Part shown: positions 8,106 through 16,072 of the stretch, one piece after another
Layout: each line of letters begins with the position of its first letter
Position numbering within the stretch: the stretch's first letter is position 1
NCBI GenBank assembly: GCA_026397855.1
Contig: JAPLUA010000049.1
Location: 1 to 30,511 of the forward strand
Origin: Verrucomicrobiota bacterium
GTDB taxonomy: Bacteria; Verrucomicrobiota; Verrucomicrobiia; Limisphaerales; UBA8199
Length of the DNA stretch: 30,511 nt
Direction of reading: 5' to 3'
The notes under the pieces: generated by a model
What the model was told of the DNA's origin: nothing
Seen by the model: only the letters and a program-made list of their open reading frames with translations
Database searches by the model: none
Position numbers and translations under genes: made by a program

Positions 8106-9344
8106 GGACACCCTGTGGGGCATTGACCTCCATCCGCGACCATCCACCTGAGCCGCTCGTTCACGGGCCGAAACTGAAAATCGTAACTGTAACGCTCAAG
8201 GTGTAAGAGCCGCTCACGGTCGGCCATCCTTCGTTGCAGATCCTCATTCTCCGGCAAAGGCCGCACCGCCGCACTCGCACCGCTCGCCGGGTCCCAGGAA
8301 GTTCGGGGGCCGAAACCCTCAGCTTTGCCCGCCTCGACCGCACGGGGATCAGTGTTAACGATTTCCGGCAACTCCAGGACCATGCATCCGAAGCGCTTGT
8401 TTAAGGCAGTGGCTTGGTGTTTGCAAATGCGGCTTGCCGGATTAAACACGGCCCATCCTATATCGCCGGCGGCAATAGTGGCATAATGTTCCTCGCAGCA
8501 TTCGAATTTCGGGGCGTGGAAAATGCGACAGCCCGAGACCCCCAACTGCTGTGCCAAGGCTCGCAAAGGGGTAGCAAAGTCACACTTGGCCTTGCCTTTG
8601 AGCACGAGCACGCTCCGGGGTAGCCAACGAGCCACGGAACGAAAGGCCAGTTCGAAACCACGTGTTGGACCAACGGTGCCATGGCACAAAACCAACCCGG
8701 GGATCTCCGGAACCTGGGCGCCCAAGGCTGTGGGTGGGATGCAGGGCGGAACGTCTAGGATTGGTAGGTTACAATTCGGCACAGTTAGCAAGCCTTTAGG
8801 TCGAGGTTCGCCTCCTGCACGTAGAGGTGGGCGCGCAAGCGCCACTCTTGGTGATCAGGCTAGTCAGCGCTACCCTCCGCCGAACAAAACGGTTGGCCAA
8901 AGCCGCGCCGACACTGTCGGTATGCTCTTCCGGAATATGGTCTAAATGCCAAATCAATCGGGCCATGCAAGAACGAGCAGCTGCTCCCACCACATAAGCG
9001 CTTTCCGCATCGCTCATGATCAAGATTTTCGGGCACGATCGACGGGCCAGACTCCGCACGCGACAGCCGAACCGCCGCACCTCCGAAAACCGGGCGGCCA
9101 GAGCTCGCCACTGTCCAAGACTTTGCACCCCACAGTGGCTCTTGATACGGGCGTGAATGAAATCTGCACCTTTGTGCGAACCTGCCCTGGCCCAACAAAG
9201 ATTGCTGACCCGGAAACCTGATTCTGCGAGGAAGTTGGATTGCTGCACGGCTGGATGAAGCATCTGCACCGCCGCACGGATTACGGATTGGCAATGCAGC
9301 CAACCGCCACCAGAATTGAGTTCATCTAGCAGAGTCGTGTTCAT
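8102..9344 (-). pseudogene. GT4-family glycosyltransferase broken by a frameshift
   Basis: The N-domain is read from ATG 9344 to about 8850 (for example QSNFLAESGFRV, LIWHLDHIPEEHTDSV, LANRFVRRR). The C-domain is read in another frame from about 8845 to 8102 (LVLCHGTVGPTRGFELAFRS, ALNKRFGCMVLELPEIV). Both halves align in order with the intact paralogue at 14660-15877 (QAAILTEQGFQV, LLWHMHELPENLPGW, LANRYVLRH; VLYHGAVGADHGLELAVRS, ACNKRYECMALGVPQV). In the C frame a TGA lies just upstream of 8845, and the N frame stops at 8796, so the shift falls between about 8796 and 8855. The paralogue's YECMALGVP has become FGCMVLELP, losing a glutamate in the donor-binding region, which suggests real decay rather than only a sequencing error. 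Confidence 0.8.
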
Positions 9345-9371
9345 GCTAGCTGTCGAGACGTTTCGGCACCG

Positions 9372-10466
9372 TCACAGGCTTGCATCCCCGTCGAACTGAC
9401 AGCAGTCCCAAGCCTCCTGCTTTTCCAGCGCCGCCGCTAACCCGGGGGCTTTGGCCTTGTAGCAGGCGGGAAAGGCTGGCCATCGGCGTTGCCAGGGACG
9501 GAGCAACTCCAGACTCCGCCGCTTCGAGACCGAAAACCCCGACGCCTCCAGGAGGTGAATCCGATCCTGCCGGCACCGCTGGATCACGGCGGCCCCCAGT
9601 TCCATGACCACCCGCTCGTCGTCGCACCGAAGCTGGAGATCCACGATCTGAGCGCGCCGCAGTCCCAATAACTTCGAGTCCCGGCGCTGCACCAACACAT
9701 AGCCTTCCAACCGAGATTCCTTGCTGGCTGTGAAACCCCAAACCTCTTCTCGGCGCAGCCGGTCCCCGAAATGCCAATTCAGCCACTGGCAATTACGGAA
9801 CGCCAGCAGCCGATCGGAACGCTCCCCAAACGCCTGCCCAAGTCCGTCAAACCGCGCGTCGAAAGCCTCGATAGCCTGGCAAATCCCCGATCCAGATCGC
9901 ACCCCTGACCAATGTCGAACACCGTCCACAAGTGCCGTCGCCAGCCCCAGCGGGAACTTCAGGAAATCCACGGCCCCCAGACCTCGGGAGCGCAGGACAC
10001 TCGCCACAAATCCGGCATGGTGCGTGATCCAGAACAGCGGCCTGTCGTAGTGGGCTAACGGAATTTGCTTGGCACCAAACGCCGCGAATACACGTCCAGC
10101 CTCCGCAGTGGCGGTAGTATTGATGAAAAGATCGGCTTCTCGCTGACCAAAATACTGCGTCAGCAGAAACAGCGACTGATTACGAAAACCCGGGTCTACC
10201 GCCCAACTGCTGGCCACCATCGCCGTGTACGACTTTCCGGCCAGGCGATAGGCGACCGGGATGTTGCCCAAATGCCCGACGACCTGGCCCGAGTCGGCTG
10301 CCAAAACCCAGCCGGCGGGGATGGCCTTACGACCCTCGCTGCGCAGCGGATTCTCCGAGATCATCCGGGCCCAATCCTCCTGCGGTCGCCGACTCAAACC
10401 GTTCCTGAGCAGAACCGCCATCACATTCTCGTAGTCGTCCAGAGTGACTTCCCGGAGGGTGGCCAT
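9372..10466 (-). CDS. GNAT-family N-acyltransferase
   Basis: 364 aa from ATG 10466. The N-terminal third has GNAT features: LREVTLDDYENVMAVL (first strand-helix), GWVLAADSGQVVGHLGNIPV (strands 2-4), and SSWAVDPGFRNQSLFLL, matching the V-x-P-x-x-R-x-x-G/S acyl-CoA pyrophosphate loop (Q-x-x-G replaced by RNQS). The C-terminal part resembles a second, degenerate GNAT-like half, as in double-GNAT proteins found in polysaccharide loci. It probably moves an acyl group from CoA or an acyl carrier protein to an amino sugar. It lies 39 bp downstream of the CE4 deacetylase in the ACP-SDR-ligase group, which fits an amine-acylation role; this is inference. Confidence 0.75.
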   Translation of the reverse strand: MATLREVTLDDYENVMAVLLRNGLSRRPQEDWARMISENPLRSEGRKAIPAGWVLAADSGQVVGHLGNIPVAYRLAGKSYTAMVASSWAVDPGFRNQSLFLLTQYFGQREADLFINTTATAEAGRVFAAFGAKQIPLAHYDRPLFWITHHAGFVASVLRSRGLGAVDFLKFPLGLATALVDGVRHWSGVRSGSGICQAIEAFDARFDGLGQAFGERSDRLLAFRNCQWLNWHFGDRLRREEVWGFTASKESRLEGYVLVQRRDSKLLGLRRAQIVDLQLRCDDERVVMELGAAVIQRCRQDRIHLLEASGFSVSKRRSLELLRPWQRRWPAFPACYKAKAPGLAAALEKQEAWDCCQFDGDASL

Positions 10467-10505
10467 GAAACACAGTGAGTCGAGGATGTTTGTAGGGAAG
10501 ACCGT

Positions 10506-11348
10506 TCAGGCAGCGGCGAGGAAGTAGCGCAGTTGGTAATCGCCCCAACTCGCCAAGAAATGGTCCCGCCGCAAGTGGCCGGGGTTGCCTCCCGCGAAGG
10601 TCGGTCCGCGCTGCGTGGTGGCGAAGGAATGGTAGCCCAGCCTCCGCGCCAGCGCCGGATGAGTCTGGGGGTCGAAGTCAACGCTGGGCCGGCCCCAAGG
10701 CGCGGCAAAGTGGACGCAAGGACGTCCGACCTCCGCTTCGATGCGCTGCTTGCTCAAGGTGAGTTCCTGTGTGGCTGCGGCTTCATCCAGTTCCGCAAGG
10801 CAGACGTGGCTGTGGGTGTGGGAGCCAATCACCATCCCGGCCTCAGATAAGAAGCGACATTCCTGCCAGTCGAGATGGTCCGCCGGCATCCGGGCGGCTG
10901 CCGCCAAACTCCGCCGCGGTGTGGAAGCCGCCGTCGTAGGAGCGCCGCCGTCGATCGCAGCCGTCGGCAAGTAGAAAGTCGCTGGACATTTGTGCTGCAC
11001 CAGGATGGGCAGGGCGTTCGTCACGCAGTTCTGGAAGCCGTCGTCGAAGGTGACGCAGAAGTAGCGGCCCCCGATTCCTCCGCGCTGGGTCAGGAGTTCA
11101 ACAACGCGGTCGAGCGAAATAAAGTCGCCTCGTTGCCGGAAGAAGCGCAGGTGCCTGTCGAAGCCGGCCCGCTCATCATCGAAGACATGGTGGTAGTAGG
11201 GAAACCATATGCATTCCTCTATGCGGTTGGTAAGCGCGAACCAGGACCGGGTCCAGATCACGGCGGATCGGGCTGAACTGCGCAGCCAGTCCTTGGGCGC
11301 GGAACGTCCCTTCCACTCATGGTAAGTCCGGGCGCTGGTTCGCCTCAT
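10506..11348 (-). CDS. Polysaccharide deacetylase, carbohydrate esterase family 4 (NodB domain)
   Basis: About 280 aa. All main CE4 motifs are present: motif 1 VTFDDGF (catalytic base Asp and metal Asp, about residues 99-105), motif 2 SHTHSHVCL (metal-binding His pair in H-x3-H spacing, about 176-184), motif 3 HFAAPWG, with FYLPTAA between. Such enzymes remove N-acetyl groups from amino sugars. There is no signal peptide, so it may act on a cytoplasmic intermediate, although export cannot be excluded. I chose the ATG at 11348, which overlaps the ligase gene stop (ATGA); another in-frame ATG lies at 11354. It stands between the ligase and the GNAT enzyme, consistent with freeing an amine that is then re-acylated. 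Confidence 0.88.
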   Translation of the reverse strand: MRRTSARTYHEWKGRSAPKDWLRSSARSAVIWTRSWFALTNRIEECIWFPYYHHVFDDERAGFDRHLRFFRQRGDFISLDRVVELLTQRGGIGGRYFCVTFDDGFQNCVTNALPILVQHKCPATFYLPTAAIDGGAPTTAASTPRRSLAAAARMPADHLDWQECRFLSEAGMVIGSHTHSHVCLAELDEAAATQELTLSKQRIEAEVGRPCVHFAAPWGRPSVDFDPQTHPALARRLGYHSFATTQRGPTFAGGNPGHLRRDHFLASWGDYQLRYFLAAA

Positions 11349-12721
11349 AGCCATAGGTTAGGTGTGGGCTCGACGGGCCGCCTTTGTCGCTTGAGACGCG
11401 CGCCCCAGAGGGGGCCTTCGGCCAAGACCACTTTGACCGGCACCTTGTAGGCAGCGAGCTTTTGTAGGCAGAACAACTTGAGGCGCAAGGTCAGGTCTTT
11501 CAGCGGCTCCGGCTGAACCAGGGTGACTTTGGCACATACAATCTGGCCGGTGATGGGATTGCGCTCGCCGAAGACGACCACGTCAGCCACGTTGTCAAGC
11601 TGCTGGATCACGTTTTCGACTTCCGCCGGGTATACTTTTTGCCCACCAACGTTGACTAGGTCGGACTGTCGTCCAAGGATGCGGAAGTAGTCGCCGTTGA
11701 CTTCCACTATGTCCCCTGTAATGAACCAACCGTCCTCAGTAAATGGGCTGGGTGCGTTGAGATAGCCCAGCATGGCGGACTCGGATTTGATCTGGAGCAG
11801 GCCGTCCACCACGCGCACTTGGTAGCCTTCGCCGCCCAACTTCACCCACAAGGAATCGGAACTCTCGGAATGCGACCGCAGGGTTCCGACCTCGCTGGTA
11901 CCGTACTTCTGCAGCAGCACAGCCTGTGGAAGGATGCGCCGGCAGGCCTGGAGTGTCGCCTCGCTCATTACCTCCGCCCCGTAGGTCACGTACTTTAGCG
12001 TGGAAAGATCGTGCAGGGTGTATGCTCCTGAGATCACGAGCAGGCTCAGGAAAGTGGGTGCCACGGGCAGCACCTCGACCCGGTATCGGGCCACTGCGGC
12101 ACAGATTGCCTCGGGAGACCGGTCCTCGACTAGCACCAAGCTACTGCCATTCGACAGGCAGTAGAAAAGAGTGTCGAAGCCCCCAATGTGATCGAACAAC
12201 AGAAATGCCAAGGTTCGCAGGTTCTGGCGGCGTAGCTGGTACTTCTTGAGTAGCCGCACCAAGTCATGCACAACCCCCTTGCTCTGGCCGGTGGATCCGG
12301 ACGAGAACAAAACCAAGCCTGGGTGCCCTTCCCGGCGCAACCGCTCGTAGAGAGGGTGGTCTGCGCACACCTTGGTCCGCGTCAGCACGGCGTGTTGTTC
12401 GAGTCCTGAGAAGGGAGGTATAACCCGTTCCGCCTGGGCCAGGGCGATAAACTCGTCTGCCTGCTGGCCCGCCGCTGCCGTGATGGGCACCACGATGCAC
12501 GCCTGTTCGATCAAAGCCAGCATCGCCGCTACAGCCTCAGGGCAGAAATCTGATTGGAGGACCACCACGGTACCAGGGAGCACAGACTCGGCCTGCAACT
12601 GAGCCTTCCATCGATCCAGCGCTCCCAGCAGCCAGCCGTAACTGAAGGGCTGTCCACGCCACAGGAAGGCCGTCTCCGAATCCGCCGCTTGAAAAACCCG
12701 CCGTAGAAATCCGATGGGCAT
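11345..12721 (-). CDS. AMP-forming acyl/aryl-CoA or acyl-ACP ligase (ANL superfamily)
   Basis: 458 aa, slightly short for the family (about 500). Core motifs are intact: phosphate-binding LVLFSSGSTGQSKG (residues 137-149), YGTSEVG (A5, 273-279), GWFITGD (A7, 331-337), ILGRQSDLVNVGGQKVYPAE (A8). The usual A10 lysine context (P-x-x-x-G-K) is replaced by LWGARLKRQRR, so the adenylation lysine is either shifted or substituted. It would activate a carboxylic acid as an acyl-AMP and pass it to a thiol, most likely the phosphopantetheine of the ACP encoded two genes upstream. Its ATG directly follows the SDR gene TAG, and its stop overlaps the deacetylase start. Confidence 0.85.
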   Translation of the reverse strand: MPIGFLRRVFQAADSETAFLWRGQPFSYGWLLGALDRWKAQLQAESVLPGTVVVLQSDFCPEAVAAMLALIEQACIVVPITAAAGQQADEFIALAQAERVIPPFSGLEQHAVLTRTKVCADHPLYERLRREGHPGLVLFSSGSTGQSKGVVHDLVRLLKKYQLRRQNLRTLAFLLFDHIGGFDTLFYCLSNGSSLVLVEDRSPEAICAAVARYRVEVLPVAPTFLSLLVISGAYTLHDLSTLKYVTYGAEVMSEATLQACRRILPQAVLLQKYGTSEVGTLRSHSESSDSLWVKLGGEGYQVRVVDGLLQIKSESAMLGYLNAPSPFTEDGWFITGDIVEVNGDYFRILGRQSDLVNVGGQKVYPAEVENVIQQLDNVADVVVFGERNPITGQIVCAKVTLVQPEPLKDLTLRLKLFCLQKLAAYKVPVKVVLAEGPLWGARLKRQRRPVEPTPNLWL

Positions 12722-13423
12722 CTAAACACCTCCGAGGTAGATCACTTGGCCAGTAACAAAATCGCTAGAGGGCTGGAGAAAAAAATCAACGACATTCGCG
12801 ATGTCCGCGAACTCGCCAAAGCGTTGAATGGCCTGGCGCCGCAGCAAGGTCTGCATCTTGGCCGCCGGCACGGAGCGAATTAGGTCTGTCTTGACCGGAG
12901 TGGGCCCCACCGCGTTGACCGTGATGCCCAGCGGAGCCAGTTCCCTGGCCAGGATCTCGGTCAGGTTCGCCACCGCCGCTTTCGAACTGGCATAGGCCGC
13001 CTCGCCTTCCAATTTCAGCGGTGCGGCCACGGTTGCGAAATTCACGATGCGCCCCCATTTCCGCGGCTGCATGAGCTTGGCCGCCTCTCGGCAGAACAGA
13101 AAGGTACCCAGCACATTGGTCTCATAAATGCGCCTCACGGTGGCCAACGGAGTGAGCAAACAATGGTTCATGGAGGCGATGCCGGCGTTATTCACCAATA
13201 CATCCAGACGCCCACAGCGCTTCTGCACCTCGAAGAACATCCGCGCTACGGCAACCTCATCCACTACGTCCAAGCAGAAATGTGTGTAGGGATTAAGCCC
13301 CGGCGCTGCCGGCTCGCGGCTGCAGCCCACCACGTGGTACCCATGCTGACAGTAGTGTTCCGCCAGCGATCGGCCGATGCCCTTGCGGGTGCCGGTAATA
13401 ACCATGACGGGCTGCTCAGCCAT
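12722..13423 (-). CDS. Short-chain dehydrogenase/reductase, FabG-like
   Basis: 233 aa, classical SDR size. Cofactor motif TGTRKGIG (residues 10-17), NNAG (78-81), active-site YASSK (Tyr144, Lys148), and VNAVGPTPVKT after it. The catalytic Ser position shows FATVAAP rather than the usual SS, so Thr may replace Ser. Arg/Lys in the nucleotide loop and SRE after strand 2 suggest NADPH use. FabG-type enzymes reduce 3-oxoacyl-ACP; next to an ACP gene and an acyl ligase that is the likeliest substrate type. The chosen ATG 13423 (MAEQPVMVITG) overlaps the ACP gene end by 8 bp; upstream in-frame starts would lengthen the overlap. Confidence 0.85.
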   Translation of the reverse strand: MAEQPVMVITGTRKGIGRSLAEHYCQHGYHVVGCSREPAAPGLNPYTHFCLDVVDEVAVARMFFEVQKRCGRLDVLVNNAGIASMNHCLLTPLATVRRIYETNVLGTFLFCREAAKLMQPRKWGRIVNFATVAAPLKLEGEAAYASSKAAVANLTEILARELAPLGITVNAVGPTPVKTDLIRSVPAAKMQTLLRRQAIQRFGEFADIANVVDFFLQPSSDFVTGQVIYLGGV

Positions 13424-13724
13424 GAGAATCTTCCTCCAAAAGTGACGCAATATAATCCGTCAGTGTCGCCACAGTTCGGAAGGGACTCGTGCGCTGTGAC
13501 ATCGCCTTCTCACTAACCAGGGTCAAGGGACGATCAAACTCCTGGGCGATTTCCCGCTCGACGGCGGCGATTAACGTTACCAGCCCCAGAGAGTCAAGCG
13601 TGCTTCCCTCGCCGAAGAGCACGGTGCCTGGCACCTTCGCGACCTTTGCCCCGTCTGGGTTGAGTTGCTGCCATTCATCCAAGGCCGAATGAATGATCCT
13701 CTCGATGCGTTCTCGGTTAATCAT
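13416..13724 (-). CDS. Acyl carrier protein-like phosphopantetheine protein
   Basis: 102 aa from ATG 13724. It shows the carrier-protein pattern: an N-terminal amphipathic helix (IERIIHSALDEW), then GSTLDSLGLVTLI with the expected phosphopantetheine serine at Ser45 of DSL, then an acidic helix (AAVEREIAQEF) and a final helix (TVATLTDYIASLLEE). It is longer than FabD-pathway ACPs (about 78 aa) because of extra residues before and after the DSL motif, so it is probably a dedicated carrier for this locus. It is the first gene of an overlapping set ACP-SDR-ligase-CE4, followed after 39 bp by the GNAT gene. No promoter is recognisable upstream, where only remnants and repeats occur. Confidence 0.8.
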   Translation of the reverse strand: MINRERIERIIHSALDEWQQLNPDGAKVAKVPGTVLFGEGSTLDSLGLVTLIAAVEREIAQEFDRPLTLVSEKAMSQRTSPFRTVATLTDYIASLLEEDSHG

Positions 13725-13983
13725 AGTTTCTGTGGGCCAGTTAAGCAGGGCGACGTTTTGAAAGCAATCCAGAACGCTCTCCTCAGTCCCAACAACCCTG
13801 GAAAAGCATGACCTTACGACCTGCTGCGTTGGGTGCTTGGATAAAGGGCGGGGAAAAAGTCTTCACTGGCGGGCGAATGGAATGGAGACCGGTGCCTCCG
13901 GCGCCAATTCCCAAGCCCGGAGTTGTGGTTTCTTGCGTTGCCATTCTGTTCGTTGACGGTTGATCTTTGATAATGCGGATCGT

Positions 13984-14391
13984 GGTACCAGCAGTCCAAA
14001 CAGAGGCGGAGGCCCTCGGTAGAAGTGGTGCGAGGACGGAAACCCATTTGTTCCTCGAGGCGGTTACCGCCACCGCCACACGTGACAACAGGATTGTCGC
14101 AATTGCAGCAGCCCGAGGCCGAGCCTAGAGATTGCCGTTTGGACTAGTCAAAGCGAGGTCGGCGCGCTCCGCTACGAGCCTGCGAAGCAACCGCCGCGAA
14201 TAGAGGGCCAGAATGGGACGCTCCAGGGCCCGGCGGACGAGGCGCATCCGCCACGCTGGCCAGCGTGCCAGGTCCGCAGCCGGATCGTGGAGTGATGCAT
14301 CGTGACCGAGCTCGCGGAATGCCCGGAGGTAGGAGGCACCCAGGCAGTAGTGGTCGGACTCATTGAGCAGGAGAATTTTCAGTTGGAACAC
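13984..14391 (-). pseudogene. Truncated, frameshifted CgeB-like glycosyltransferase
   Basis: From a GTG at 14391 the frame reads VFQLKILLLNESDHYCLG then ASYLRAFRELGHD and WRMRLVRRALERPIL, closely matching the first 75 residues of the intact CgeB-like gene at 7050-8105. It then stops at TAG 14125. Further homology resumes in another frame at about 14108-14053: C-x-N-x-DNPVVT-x3-GGNR aligns with the same segment of the intact copy, after what looks like a deletion of about 37 bp. Weak nucleotide similarity continues to about 13984. No further homology is visible down to the ACP gene at 13724. The upstream neighbour is an intact GT4, mirroring the order at 9344-7050. The second segment is the less certain part. 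Confidence 0.65.
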
Positions 14392-14503
14392 GGATAAAGA
14401 AGGGATTGCGATGGAGGGGGTGTTCACCCGGCGGGTGGCCACGAAAGAGGCTCTCGACCATGACGAAGCCCGTTCCCATCCGCATCTGCCATGAGCAACT
14501 GCC

Positions 14504-14650
14504 CCCTCGCTGATTCCTTCAAGGTCCGCAGGAGCGACATGCCCCAACCCCGTGACATCATGCCGCCCCGATGAGGCTTGTGGGCAACTTGTTTGGGTTT
14601 GCGTGCTATAAACATGGCGCTCCTACGGAGCTGGCTGCCTCACTTCCTTA
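14504..14650 (-). repeat. Dispersed hairpin repeat, copy A
   Basis: Read on the minus strand, this stretch has two parts. Part 1 (about 14588-14650) has a stem GCTCC-GTA-GGAGC followed by CATGTTTATAGCACGC. Part 2 (about 14504-14582) has CATCGGGGCGGCATG and CATGTCGCTCCTGCGGA. Both parts recur on the plus strand at 24657-24719 and 24907-24982 at roughly 75-85% identity by eye. In the second copy the stem reads GTTCC-GGA-GGAAC, so a C-G pair has become T-A with pairing kept. Confidence 0.8.
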
Positions 14651-14659
14651 CAGTGCGAC

Positions 14660-15877
14660 TTATGGGCAACGTCCCAGTTTGCTAGTTCCGTGATGATTCG
14701 TGCAATTCGTGTCTGTGGCTGTTTTGATGAAATGCACCATGTGATGGAATTGGTGATCATAATTGTATTGTTCCAGATGCAATTGCCGCCCCCGATCACC
14801 CAACCGCCTCCGCAATGCCGCATCCCCGAGGAGGCGATTGACCGCATCGGCAGCGTCATCGGCGGAGTTGTGGGGAATGCACAACCCGCAACCACCGGCC
14901 TCGATCACCTCCGGCACGAAAGGGAGGCGGTCGGCCACCTGCGGCACCCCGAGCGCCATGCACTCGTAACGCTTGTTGCAGGCGGCAGAGCCGTATTTCC
15001 AGTTGTCATTATTCGGCTCAAGCACGGTCCAGCCCACATCGGCACCGGCCACCGCGCGATAATGCTCTGGTGTGCTCTGAAATCCAGGATTTAAGAAAAC
15101 CACACGGTCCGTGACGCCCAAGGAGCGCGCCAGGGTCTCGACTTTCTCCTGGAAAGCGGGTTTAACGCGGCCTTTCATCACGAAAACCGAGTCGCTCGGC
15201 CACTTAGGCATCGAGCGGACCGCCAACTCCAGCCCGTGATCCGCGCCGACAGCCCCATGATACAGTACGATCCTGGATTGCTCCGGAACGCGGCCCTTCA
15301 AAAGCTCCCGCAAGGAGGGGCGGGGAATCTCGCGAACCGGGCGAGGACAGTTCTGCACCAGGCCAATGCTGCCAGGATCTATTCCCGCCCTCCTGGCTAG
15401 TTCGTCCGCGCGCCCCCGGTCGGGAATGGAGAGCCGATGTGGCACTCGCGCATGCCGCAATACATAGCGATTTGCGAGGGCCGTGAAACTCCAGCCGGGC
15501 AGATTCTCGGGCAGCTCGTGCATGTGCCAGAGCAACAGCGTCCCTAGCTGGCGCGGCAGGTCGCCTAGGGGATAGCAGGCATCAGGAGCATAACCAATGA
15601 CAACGTCCGGACGAAGCTGCCGCACCAGACAGCGGGCTTTCCGGCGGAACGCAATGCCGTTGACAAGCCGACCCAAGGGTCCAGTCGCCACCCTGGATCC
15701 GCCCAAGGAGTGACGCTCCACGGTGGGTGGCAACTCATCTGCTCTCCAAGCACCAGGCAATGACTCATCTGCCACGCTCACCTGAAAACCCTGCTCCGTA
15801 AGGATCGCCGCCTGGTTAAGCGACGGGGGGTAACCTTCAACCGCAGGGCGGGAAACCAGTAGAATGTGAAGGGGCAT
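14660..15877 (-). CDS. GT4-family glycosyltransferase, intact paralogue of the 8102-9344 gene
   Basis: 405 aa from ATG 15877. N-domain MPLHILLVSRPAVEGYPPS and LLWHMHELPENLPGWSFT. The C-domain has RIVLYHGAVGADHGLELAV, VFVMKGRVK, VVFLNPGFQSTPEHYRAVAG, and the donor-binding stretch YGSAACNKRYECMALGVPQV. The fold and order match GT4 enzymes using UDP- or GDP-sugars. It is followed by a dead CgeB-like gene, whereas its paralogue is itself dead but followed by a live CgeB-like gene. The last approximately 18 residues (after HFIKTAT) come from a low-complexity repeat with ACGAATTG/ACGAATC units, so the stop appears to be repeat-derived. Upstream lies a 7-8 bp repeat tract. Confidence 0.88.
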   Translation of the reverse strand: MPLHILLVSRPAVEGYPPSLNQAAILTEQGFQVSVADESLPGAWRADELPPTVERHSLGGSRVATGPLGRLVNGIAFRRKARCLVRQLRPDVVIGYAPDACYPLGDLPRQLGTLLLWHMHELPENLPGWSFTALANRYVLRHARVPHRLSIPDRGRADELARRAGIDPGSIGLVQNCPRPVREIPRPSLRELLKGRVPEQSRIVLYHGAVGADHGLELAVRSMPKWPSDSVFVMKGRVKPAFQEKVETLARSLGVTDRVVFLNPGFQSTPEHYRAVAGADVGWTVLEPNNDNWKYGSAACNKRYECMALGVPQVADRLPFVPEVIEAGGCGLCIPHNSADDAADAVNRLLGDAALRRRLGDRGRQLHLEQYNYDHQFHHMVHFIKTATDTNCTNHHGTSKLGRCP

Positions 15878-15883
15878 GGGGAG

Positions 15884-16072
15884 TTTTGGAAAAGCTGAAA
15901 TTGGGAAAACAGAAAGCAGAAATCGAAAAGGGGCGGCCAGAGGTCAGAGGTCGGAGGTCAGGGAGAGCAGAAATGACAGGACTACGGGTCGGGCTGAAAA
16001 GCTGAAATCGGGAAACAGTCAAATACAAATCAGAAATGACAGGACTACGGACTACGGGACTACGGGACTGCG
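15884..16072. repeat. Intergenic heptamer/octamer tract
   Basis: The plus strand holds GGAAAGC/CAGAAAG/CTGAAAT units (15884-15930), then GAGGTCA units (AGAGGTCAGAGGTCGGAGGT near 15941), a second AAAGCTGAAATCGGG run, and GACTACGG octamers at 16041-16072. The octamers run into the 3' end of the next gene and supply its final residues and TAG stop. Confidence 0.85.

Noticed and set aside
13814..14110. Cysteine-rich minus-strand frame (CCNCDNPVVTCGGGG then LCLDCW) that might be a zinc-ribbon protein
   Set aside because: It has no start codon before the first cysteines, and DNPVVT-x3-GGNR aligns with the intact CgeB-like gene at protein and DNA level, so a decayed gene is the better explanation; some doubt remains.
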